Source: Enterococcus sp. PF1-24 (GTDB lineage: Bacteria; Bacillota; Bacilli; Lactobacillales; Enterococcaceae). From it: a stretch of 64,000 bases of DNA. Numbering within the stretch: the stretch's first letter is position 1; each line of letters begins with the position of its first letter. The notes beneath the pieces are model-generated. The model did no database searches and was not told where the DNA came from. It saw nothing but the letters and a program-made list of their open reading frames with translations. The DNA is taken from positions 46,288 through 110,287 of the forward strand of contig NZ_JARXWL010000008.1 of assembly GCF_029893325.1 (NCBI RefSeq), in the 5' to 3' direction. Of the stretch, positions 22,177 to 29,161 are shown in pieces. Made by a program: the position numbers and the translations under genes.

Positions 22177-22707
22177 TTGAATGCAATTGGGTTTATTGAA
22201 ACCAAAGGATTAATTCCAGCCATTGAAGCTTGTGACGTAATGCTTAAAACTTCTCAAGTTGAATTAGTTGAACGTTCATTTGTCGGTGGTGGCTTAGTTA
22301 CAATTACCGTTACGGGAGATGTTGGTGCCGTTAAAGCCGCCGTTGATGCCGGTGCATCATCTGTCTCAAAATTTGGTACAGCACAATTAATTACACAGCA
22401 TGTAATTCCAAGACCCCACACTGAAGTGGCGGAAGTGCTATTTGATCAACCTGCTGAAGCTTCAGCAACGCTTGCCGAAGAAGTCATTGTCGTTGAAGAA
22501 ACAGCATCAGAAACAGTAACAGAAGAAATCGTTGAAACTATTTTCAACTTGGAAAATATTAACCAAGAAACATTAAAAACGATGACAGTGAAAGAATTAC
22601 GCCAATTAGCGAAACAATTCGATAATTTGGGCTTAACTGATCAAGCTTTAGCAATGGCTAATCGTTCAACTTTAATGAAACGTTTTTCGGTTAACTTTCC
22701 CGAATGA
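22177..22707 (+). CDS. BMC hexamer shell protein with C-terminal extension
   Basis: The 176-residue product has a regular BMC domain (residues 1-88) followed by an acidic, low-complexity linker (~90-125, rich in E, V, A, T) and a C-terminal module of about 45 residues (LKTMTVKELRQLAKQFD) that looks like a small SAP or Rho-N helix-loop-helix. Extended hexamers such as PduK and EutK also occur in other compartments. The tail may contact nucleic acid or cargo; this is inference. TTG start after GAGGAGGGG. Confidence 0.88.
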   Translation: MNAIGFIETKGLIPAIEACDVMLKTSQVELVERSFVGGGLVTITVTGDVGAVKAAVDAGASSVSKFGTAQLITQHVIPRPHTEVAEVLFDQPAEASATLAEEVIVVEETASETVTEEIVETIFNLENINQETLKTMTVKELRQLAKQFDNLGLTDQALAMANRSTLMKRFSVNFPE

Positions 22708-22740
22708 TTTCTTTAAAAAATGAAAGAAAGGATGAGTTAT

Positions 22741-24207
22741 TTGGAAATTTGTGAATATGATTTACTTTCTATCCAAGAAGTTCGGATACTAGCTCGTAAA
22801 GGCAAAGAAGCCCAAGAGAAATTAGCCCGATATACAGAAACACAAATTGAAAAAATTGTTGCCAATATGGTGAAAGTAGCGGAAGAACATGCGGAAGAAT
22901 TAGCAGAAATGGCCGTTATGGAAACTGGTTTTGGTAAGATTAGCGATAAAATTTTCAAAAATCATCACGCTTCTACTAATTTATATCAATATATTAAAGA
23001 TATGAAAACAGTTGGCATTATTGAAAGAGATGATACGAATAAAGTTTTAGAAATTGCTGAACCAATGGGCTTGTTAATGGGGATTGTCCCCTCAACAAAT
23101 CCAACATCAACAGTCATTTATAAAGCGATTATTTCTTTAAAATCAAGAAACGGGATTGTCTTTTCGCCACATCCTTCTGCTTTAAAATGTACATTAAGAG
23201 CAACTGAATTAATGAATGAGGCAGCTGTAGCAGCGGGAGCACCTGAAGGAATTGTTAGTTGTATCTCTAAACCTTCAATGCAAGGTACTAACGAATTAAT
23301 GCGTCGCGATGAAATTGCTTTAATCATCGCAACTGGTGGTTCAGCAATGGTCAAATCCGCTTATAGCGTTGGGAAACCGGCACTTGGCGTTGGTCCTGGG
23401 AACGTGCCTTGTTATATTGAGCGGACAGCTGATATTCCTCAAGCAGTAGCCAACGTAATCGCTAGTAAGACATTTGATTACGGCACCATTTGTGCTTCTG
23501 AACAAACTATTATTGTTGAGACAATTATTGAAGAAAAAGTTGTTGCTGAATTTCAGCGACAAGGCGCTTACTTTATGACAACTGAAGAAACTGAAAAAGT
23601 AGCAGCTAAATTATTTGTTAAAGGCCATGTCATGAGCGCTAAAATGGTAGGTCGTTCGCCACAAGTGATTGCTGAAGCTGCGGGAATTACAATTCCTGCA
23701 AATACTAAAGTTTTAATTGGTCGTCAAAATGGTGTCGGTGAAGGTCATCCTTTATCTTATGAAAAATTAACGACTGTGTTAGGTTTTTACACGGTTAACG
23801 ATTGGCAAGAAGCTTGTGAACTATCAATCGCCTTATTAAATAATGGCGGGGTGGGACATAGCTTTGCTATCCATACCAATAATCCTGATATTGTGATGAA
23901 ATTCTCTGAAAAACCAGTTTTCCGTATTTTGGTAAATACTGGTTCAACTCAAGGCGGTGTAGGCGTAAGCAGTGGCTTGGCGCCAGCCTTTACCTTAGGT
24001 TGTGGCACTTGGGGTGGTAGTGCAACTTCAGATAATGTAACACCGCGACATTTGGTGAACATTAAACGAGTTGCTTATGGGATTAAAGAATGTGTCAGTG
24101 TTCCTGAAACACCAGCACCTTCAATTGCTGAGGAAATTAGCAATCCGAATATTACTGCTTTAGTTACTGAGCTAATGACCCTGCTAGAGAAAAGTGGTGT
24201 CAAATAA
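22741..24207 (+). CDS. CoA-acylating acetaldehyde dehydrogenase, catalytically competent paralogue
   Basis: The product (488 residues from TTG 22741) is the second aldehyde dehydrogenase and keeps the nucleophile in FDYGTICASEQ (Cys251, TGT 23491-23493). It turns acetaldehyde, NAD and CoA into acetyl-CoA. The C-terminus NITALVTELMTLLEKSG after a Pro-rich linker is a classical encapsulation peptide. TTG 22741 is preferred over ATG 22720 because AAAGGATGAG lies at the correct distance and the N-terminus then aligns with the first paralogue (DLLSIQE). Confidence 0.93.
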   Translation: MEICEYDLLSIQEVRILARKGKEAQEKLARYTETQIEKIVANMVKVAEEHAEELAEMAVMETGFGKISDKIFKNHHASTNLYQYIKDMKTVGIIERDDTNKVLEIAEPMGLLMGIVPSTNPTSTVIYKAIISLKSRNGIVFSPHPSALKCTLRATELMNEAAVAAGAPEGIVSCISKPSMQGTNELMRRDEIALIIATGGSAMVKSAYSVGKPALGVGPGNVPCYIERTADIPQAVANVIASKTFDYGTICASEQTIIVETIIEEKVVAEFQRQGAYFMTTEETEKVAAKLFVKGHVMSAKMVGRSPQVIAEAAGITIPANTKVLIGRQNGVGEGHPLSYEKLTTVLGFYTVNDWQEACELSIALLNNGGVGHSFAIHTNNPDIVMKFSEKPVFRILVNTGSTQGGVGVSSGLAPAFTLGCGTWGGSATSDNVTPRHLVNIKRVAYGIKECVSVPETPAPSIAEEISNPNITALVTELMTLLEKSGVK

Positions 24208-24209
24208 CC

Positions 24210-24851
24210 ATGGAACAATATCAAGCGTTAGTGGAGCGTTTCGCTCATGATATACCCGTTACTAAAAAAACAGTGACGACTGAAGCATTAGCTATTCCTT
24301 TAGGGATATCTAATCGTCATATTCATTTATCAGCTGCTGATATTGAAACATTGTTTGGCAAAGGATATCAATTAACTAAAATTAAAGATCTCTCTCAGCC
24401 AGGTCAGTATGCTTGTAAAGAAGTCGTAACCATTTGTGGACCAAAAGGCGTAATTGAAAAAGTTCGTGTGCTTGGTCCTGCTCGACCAGAAACACAAGTA
24501 GAAATTTTAAGCGCTGACTGTTTTAAATTAGGTGTGAAAGCACCAATTCGCCAATCAGGAGAAATCGCTGAAACCCCTGGCATTACTATTATTGGTAGCC
24601 AAGGAACAGTTTTATTAGCACAAGGTGTGATTGTTGCACAGCGTCATATTCATATGCATCCACGAGATGCTGAAAAATTTCAAGTGGTTAACAATCAAAT
24701 CGTTTCACTGCACTTAGCAGGAATCAGAGGTGGTACCCTTGATAACGTGGTAATTCGCGTTAGCGATGCCTTTCAACTAGAGTGTCATTTAGACACTGAA
24801 GAAGCAAATGCAATGGGTTTAAATTCTAAATCCAAAGTATATATTAATTAA
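24210..24851 (+). CDS. pduL: PduL-type phosphotransacylase
   Basis: The 213-residue protein contains two PduL beta-barrel repeats with the metal-binding motifs GISNRHIHLS (near residue 31) and AQRHIHMHP (near residue 147). It converts acetyl-CoA to acetyl-phosphate and recycles CoA inside the compartment. The first ~20 residues (MEQYQALVERFAHDI) form an amphipathic helix typical of cargo targeting. It follows the dehydrogenase by two bases. No acetate kinase gene is in the window. Confidence 0.95.
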   Translation: MEQYQALVERFAHDIPVTKKTVTTEALAIPLGISNRHIHLSAADIETLFGKGYQLTKIKDLSQPGQYACKEVVTICGPKGVIEKVRVLGPARPETQVEILSADCFKLGVKAPIRQSGEIAETPGITIIGSQGTVLLAQGVIVAQRHIHMHPRDAEKFQVVNNQIVSLHLAGIRGGTLDNVVIRVSDAFQLECHLDTEEANAMGLNSKSKVYIN

Positions 24852-24917
24852 TTCATTCAGCAGTAAGAATAAAATATTCAAGCTGCTTTATAAACCAACT
24901 ATTAGGAGGAAATTTTA

Positions 24918-25199
24918 ATGAAATCAGAAGCTTTAGGACTTATCGAAACAAAAGGATTAGTAGGATCAATCGAGGCAGCAGACGCAATGGTTAAAGCAGC
25001 CAATGTTGTTTTAATTGGTAAAGAATTTGTCGGTGGCGGTTTAGTAACTGTTATGGTTCGCGGTGATGTAGGTGCTGTTAAAGCAGCAACTGATGCCGGC
25101 GCTGCAGCTGCTCAAAGAATTGGTGAATTAGTTTCAGTTCACGTAATTCCACGTCCTCATGGTGACGTAGAAAACATTTTACCATCAGTTAAAGCTTAA
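24918..25199 (+). CDS. BMC hexamer shell protein, canonical PduA/EutM type
   Basis: The 93-residue protein is the most canonical hexamer of the set: [20 protein letters not shown], pore loop GGG and [21 protein letters not shown] precedes the ATG, the strongest ribosome site in the operon, consistent with an abundant shell component. Last gene of the operon. Confidence 0.96.
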   Translation: MKSEALGLIETKGLVGSIEAADAMVKAANVVLIGKEFVGGGLVTVMVRGDVGAVKAATDAGAAAAQRIGELVSVHVIPRPHGDVENILPSVKA

Positions 25200-25217
25200 T
25201 TAACACCAATCAGGAAT

Positions 25218-25349
25218 GGGTGGAAAGCAGTCATAAAGATGCATTTCCACCCACATCCTAACCTTTAAGTAGTTACAACTTAATTTTTGTAGCTACTCGT
25301 TTTTAAAACCTGGGACTTTTGAATCAAAATCATGTCTCAGGTTTATTTT
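25218..25349 (+). terminator. Three successive hairpins ending the cut operon
   Basis: Stem 1 is GGGTGGAAA/TTTCCACCC (25218-25252) without a T-run. Stem 2 is AGTAGTTACAA/TTGTAGCTACT (25268-25297) followed by CGTTTTT, a regular rho-independent terminator. Stem 3 is AAACCTGGGAC/GTCTCAGGTTT (25306-25344) followed by ATTTTG. The first may protect the mRNA end; the others terminate. Confidence 0.75.
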
Positions 25350-25396
25350 GAATGAAAAAGTTACAAAAATTGAAAATTATCAATTTTTGAGATTTA

Positions 25397-25425
25397 TTGA
25401 GAAACCGGTTTCTAGGTGTTAGAAT
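25397..25425 (+). promoter_or_regulatory. Promoter of the sensor-kinase operon with a palindromic operator in its spacer
   Basis: The -35 TTGAGA (25397-25402) and -10 TAGAAT (25420-25425) are 17 bases apart. The perfect 14-base palindrome AGAAACCGGTTTCT (25400-25413) overlaps the -35 and fills much of the spacer. It fits a LacI-family or cre-like operator (two mismatches to the 15-base cre consensus), placed to block RNA polymerase. Confidence 0.6.
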
Positions 25426-25483
25426 AGGAGTGTCAATGAAATATTTTAAATGAATCGTTTTACTGATTTAATAACAAATAACT

Positions 25484-26698
25484 TTGCATAGTAAGGTGGT
25501 GTTTCCTACGAATAAACAAGAAAATCCTTTACGTAAGCTAGTTGATAAAAAATTGTATGGCAGATACAGCAGTGTACTACCAATTTCAAATGTTTCTTTA
25601 CTTTTGACTGATATTGACGGGGAAATTTTGATGGAATTTAATCCGATGCCGGATTTTTGTAAAATTGCCTGTCAAAGTTCTTATAATAAAGTTTGTGATC
25701 ACTGTGTGAAGCAATTACAAAGACCAGAGCAAAGACACTATATTTGTGATTTTGGCTTGGAAAATGTTTATATTCCTATTAAAGTTGATGATGAAATTCT
25801 TGGATATGTCATTGGGATTCAAGCTTTTACGGCGGAAACCGAATATAAAAAATATTTGTTTGATCTGCCACAAATTAGTGAAGAGAGTGGTGTTCCAATT
25901 GAAAATATCGCTAAAGCCTTAGCTGCTTTAGAAACGATTGATCACAAAGAATACCGAATTTATGAACAAATTTGCGAGCATGTAGCTAATAACATTGCTC
26001 TAGATGTGCAAGAAAAAGTCATTAATGGTAATCAAGATGTGCAACGTCTTTCAATTGAAAAAGAGATTCTGGAGAAGAAAATTATTGATTTGGAAACAAA
26101 AAATGATTCGTTAGTGATTAATCCTCATTTTCTTTTTAATACGCTAAACTCAATTGCCAGGACGGCTTATTTTGAAAAATCTTACACTACTGAAGAGTTG
26201 ATTTATTGTTTGTCAGATTTATTACGATATACTTTAAAGCAAGAAAATCAGCTGCACAGTATTGAATCAGAAATTGATTATATTAATAAATATCTTTATA
26301 TTCAAAAGGTTCGCTTTAAAGATCGTTTAAATTACGAGATTGATATTCCTGATAATTTACGCTTGCAGCACATTTTGAACATGACTCTACAGCCAATTGT
26401 GGAAAATGCTTTAGTTCATGGAATTACGCCGAAGCGTGAGGGGGGCAAGATTAAGATTTATGCGGTTAATTTAGATTCCCCAGATACGATTGAAATTTGT
26501 GTTGAGGATAATGGTAATGGTTTCCCGCAAAAAGTTTTAGATGAAATTGAAAACAATAAAGACAATAAAATGAGTTTAGGTTTTCGTAGTACGCATCGCC
26601 GCTTAAAACAGTATTTTGGTGAGAAATATGGATTATTTATTACTAAATCAGATTTTAGTGGTAGTATCGTAACAATTAAAATCCCCAAAAATAATTAG
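25484..26698 (+). CDS. PocR-domain soluble sensor histidine kinase
   Basis: The product (about 400 residues) has no membrane segment. Residues ~15-160 form a PocR ligand-binding domain with clustered Cys (FCKIACQSSYNKVCDHC, HYICDFGL). A coiled linker leads to a YesM-type kinase domain with phospho-acceptor His in INPHFLFNTLNS (residue 215 from TTG 25484), and an ATPase domain with NALVHGI and a Gly-rich end. It probably senses a choline-derived metabolite in the cytoplasm, as PocR domains do in propanediol and glycerol systems. The start is uncertain: TTG 25484 lacks a ribosome site, and GTG 25499 overlaps AAGGTGGTG. Its stop overlaps the next coding context. Confidence 0.88.
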   Translation: MHSKVVFPTNKQENPLRKLVDKKLYGRYSSVLPISNVSLLLTDIDGEILMEFNPMPDFCKIACQSSYNKVCDHCVKQLQRPEQRHYICDFGLENVYIPIKVDDEILGYVIGIQAFTAETEYKKYLFDLPQISEESGVPIENIAKALAALETIDHKEYRIYEQICEHVANNIALDVQEKVINGNQDVQRLSIEKEILEKKIIDLETKNDSLVINPHFLFNTLNSIARTAYFEKSYTTEELIYCLSDLLRYTLKQENQLHSIESEIDYINKYLYIQKVRFKDRLNYEIDIPDNLRLQHILNMTLQPIVENALVHGITPKREGGKIKIYAVNLDSPDTIEICVEDNGNGFPQKVLDEIENNKDNKMSLGFRSTHRRLKQYFGEKYGLFITKSDFSGSIVTIKIPKNN

Positions 26699-26713
26699 AT
26701 GGGAGAGCCTGTT

Positions 26714-27466
26714 ATGAGTGGTATATTAATTGTAGAAGATGAAATTTTAGAACGAGATTTTTTAGAAATGATTGTTGAAGAGGAGTTAAATGGACAAGGA
26801 ATTATTTGGACTTGTGCTACTGGAGTACAAGCAGTTGAATTAGCTCGCCAGCATTGTCCTAGTGTTATTTTTTTAGATATTTTAATTCCCGAAAAAGATG
26901 GCTTAACAGCTTTAGAAGAAATTCGTCAATTTCTACCGCAAGCAAAAGTAATTATTTTATCAGCCTTTTCTGACTTTACTTGTGCTCAAAAAGCGATTGA
27001 TTTGAACGTAACGAAATACTTATTAAAACCTGCTAAGCCACGAGATATTATTGCCGTCCTTCAACAAGCTTTGGCTTGCACAGAAGAAGGGAATAAACAA
27101 TTAGAAATTAAAACACCAGAAACTTTAGAAGTACAAGGCTTTGTAAAAGATGCCTTACATTTCATTCAAGAACATTATACAGAACGGTTAACTTTAGAAA
27201 CTGTTTCGGCTCATGTTTTTATGAATCCGCAATATTTCAGTCGGGTCTTTAAAAAAGAAATTGGGATTTCTTATACTGATTACGTCAATAATTTACGAAT
27301 TAAACATGCTTGTGAGTTGTTGGCCAACTCAGATTATCCTTCTTATCGGATATCAAGTGAGTGTGGCTTTAATGATCCTTCTTATTTTAACCGGGTGTTT
27401 TTTAAACAAATGAAGACAACCCCGAAAAAATATCGTATGCAAACGAATGTTAGTATCTATAGTTAA
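26714..27466 (+). CDS. Response regulator with AraC-type DNA-binding domain
   Basis: The 250-residue protein has a receiver domain with acidic pocket VEDE, phospho-acceptor D55 in IFLDILIPEKDG and Lys in YLLKPAKP, followed by a two-HTH AraC domain (FMNPQYFSRVFKKEIG and CGFNDPSYFNRVFFKQ). YesN-like. ATG 26714 is used because GGGAG precedes it; ATG 26699 overlaps that site. It is 15 bp after the kinase and is the likely activator of the cut promoter at 12370. Confidence 0.92.
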   Translation: MSGILIVEDEILERDFLEMIVEEELNGQGIIWTCATGVQAVELARQHCPSVIFLDILIPEKDGLTALEEIRQFLPQAKVIILSAFSDFTCAQKAIDLNVTKYLLKPAKPRDIIAVLQQALACTEEGNKQLEIKTPETLEVQGFVKDALHFIQEHYTERLTLETVSAHVFMNPQYFSRVFKKEIGISYTDYVNNLRIKHACELLANSDYPSYRISSECGFNDPSYFNRVFFKQMKTTPKKYRMQTNVSIYS

Positions 27467-27486
27467 TAAAAAAATAGTAATATTTT

Positions 27487-27532
27487 AAGAAAAGACAGTT
27501 GTAGTTTTTATTACAGCTGTCTTTTCTCGTTT
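27487..27532. terminator. Bidirectional rho-independent terminator
   Basis: The stem GAAAAGACAGTTGTA/TACAGCTGTCTTTTC separates the response-regulator gene from the convergent winged-helix gene. A-rich and T-rich flanks serve both directions. Confidence 0.85.
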
Positions 27533-27540
27533 ATTACCAA

Positions 27541-27825
27541 CTAATTAAGACGCCATTTTTGTGGTAAATATTTATTAACGGTATTTAAACCTTCTTCATT
27601 AATGCGATAGTTAATTCTTAAACGACCTTGATCGTCTAATTCATAATCTTCTTCATCAAGCAGACCATTTTCTTTTAAAGATAATAGGTGATCGATAAAG
27701 TTAGCATAAGTGAATTGGCGTTCAGTGCCATATTCATCTTTTAAAGCAGTCATAACCGTATCAATATTTGCAACTTCTTCTGTTGCAATAAAATGTAGCA
27801 CTCGAGAACGAATAGGTAGCAACAT
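27541..27825 (-). CDS. Small winged-helix-like protein
   Basis: This 94-residue protein is not recognised as a named family. Its pattern (IRSRVLHFIATEE, a helical middle, LLSLKENGLLDEEDY, and a late YRINEEGLNTVNKYL) resembles a PadR/MarR-like winged helix, with a wing and a final helix like a 'T-x-x-G' end. It starts three bases after the LicB-like permease stop, so the two are co-transcribed. It may be a regulator of choline uptake; that is inference. Confidence 0.6.
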   Translation of the reverse strand: MLLPIRSRVLHFIATEEVANIDTVMTALKDEYGTERQFTYANFIDHLLSLKENGLLDEEDYELDDQGRLRINYRINEEGLNTVNKYLPQKWRLN

Positions 27826-27828
27826 AGT

Positions 27829-28833
27829 TTAACCCTCCTGTTTTTTAAATAGATCCATTGGATTCATTGAAACAATAATTGCTCCACCGGTAATAATAAT
27901 CGCACCGATAATCATCATTGGACTTAAAGATGTTTTTAAGAAAATTGCAGAGAAGACAACGCCCCATAAAACATAAGTACTATTTAATGACATCCCTGTA
28001 GCAACACCAACTTTACTATTAGCAACATACCAAGTTAAGAAAGAAACAGCGGCAAACAATGCGCCAATAGCGATAATTAATAGCAAGTTAGGTGCAGCTA
28101 AAACTTCAGCGAACAATCCCCAAGCGTGGAAGATAGGTAAAACAACAGTAATAAATACTAAACCAGAAACACCTTGACGAATTGTAATGGCAATATTTGA
28201 ATCAATCATTGACATACCAAATGCTGAGAAAACACCTTCCATTCCCCAACCGATAGCCGCGATTAAAGCACAGATGATACCAAAGACAAAGTTATCGCCG
28301 ATTTCTCCGCCACCATCCATAGAAATCATAATCGCACCGACAATACAAATCCCCATACCAAGAGCTACTCGTTTAGAAATATCTTGTTTTAAGAAGATAC
28401 GTGCAAAAATCGCACCAAACATCGGGAATAAAGCTGAAATTGGAATAGCAGCAGCACCAGCTGAAGCAATACCAACAAGATAAGCACCATTAGCAATCGG
28501 TCCGCCAAATAATGCGCCTAAAATAACCATTAAACCAGGAAAAATTGCTAAACTACGACCGATTTCTTTAAACCGGCCTTTAATTGTGTTAAAAATAACT
28601 AACCAAATAGCGGCAATGGTATCATTAATTGCTGAAGCTACAAAAGGTGCCGCGAAAATACTAACCACACTTGTTGCAAGTGGATCAAGCCCCATAGCAT
28701 AACCAGAAACGGTACTATACAAGCCAAAGGTAATAGCTGAAATAAAGCCACATAAAATCCCTTGTCGCGTAAAACTACTGGTCATTTTTTGCTTTGCTGA
28801 AAAAGCTGGATTATTTTTTTTACTAACATCCAT
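27829..28833 (-). CDS. licB: LicB-like choline permease (DMT superfamily)
   Basis: The 334-residue protein has ten predicted membrane segments in two EamA halves. The blocks GIICALIAAIGWGMEGVFSA and ATGMSLNSTYVLWGVVFSAIFL match the equivalent parts of pneumococcal LicB, a choline importer, as I recall that sequence. ATG 28833 is chosen because GAGGAG lies eight bases upstream; GTG 28842 abuts that site. It would supply choline to the CutC compartment and to the LicA-like kinase. An alternative role as amine exporter cannot be excluded. A roughly 100-base structured leader precedes it. Confidence 0.78.
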   Translation of the reverse strand: MDVSKKNNPAFSAKQKMTSSFTRQGILCGFISAITFGLYSTVSGYAMGLDPLATSVVSIFAAPFVASAINDTIAAIWLVIFNTIKGRFKEIGRSLAIFPGLMVILGALFGGPIANGAYLVGIASAGAAAIPISALFPMFGAIFARIFLKQDISKRVALGMGICIVGAIMISMDGGGEIGDNFVFGIICALIAAIGWGMEGVFSAFGMSMIDSNIAITIRQGVSGLVFITVVLPIFHAWGLFAEVLAAPNLLLIIAIGALFAAVSFLTWYVANSKVGVATGMSLNSTYVLWGVVFSAIFLKTSLSPMMIIGAIIITGGAIIVSMNPMDLFKKQEG

Positions 28834-28944
28834 AAAATACACTCCTCAATCAAAATAATTTTTTTGGCGGTTAAACCTACCCGACAGCCGAAAAGAAATC
28901 GGATACATTTTTTGGCCTATAGACAAATCTACACTCTTATTATA
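28834..28944 (-). promoter_or_regulatory. Promoter and structured leader of the LicB-like gene
   Basis: On the minus strand TATAAT is at 28944-28939. The transcript would begin near 28932. The ~100-base leader contains GGC...GCC closing pairs, the stem CCGA/TCGG (28903-28889 region), the stem GGT/ACC around TTA, and a second TCGGG that could compete. I cannot match it to a known riboswitch class. The remaining upstream sequence to 29087 is AT-rich without a visible gene. Confidence 0.4.
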
Positions 28945-29087
28945 TAGCTTCAGTTAATAAAGAAATTAAACTATTCAAGTTACTTCTTGGATTAATATTT
29001 GAACTTAGAAATTTTTTTTGGATTATTTTTACTTTTAAGGATTATTTTATGAAAGTAGTAGGAAGCTGACTTACAAACATAAAAAGG

Positions 29088-29150
29088 CTGGAAAATTAGT
29101 CTTACTAACCAATAATGATTTTTGGTTAACAAAACTAAGGTTCCAGTTTT
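29088..29150. terminator. Long hairpin terminator downstream of rqcH
   Basis: A nested stem is formed by CTGGAA/TTCCAG, TTAGT/ACTAA and TAACCA/TGGTTA (29088-29146). On the minus strand it is followed by CCTTTTT, so it terminates the rqcH gene that ends at 29162. Confidence 0.7.
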
Positions 29151-29161
29151 AAAAATCCTGA

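Noticed and set aside
28834..28944. Known riboswitch (preQ1, guanidine, fluoride, SAM, TPP, THF) before the LicB-like gene
   Set aside because: None of the core motifs I know for these classes is present. Reported only as a structured leader.
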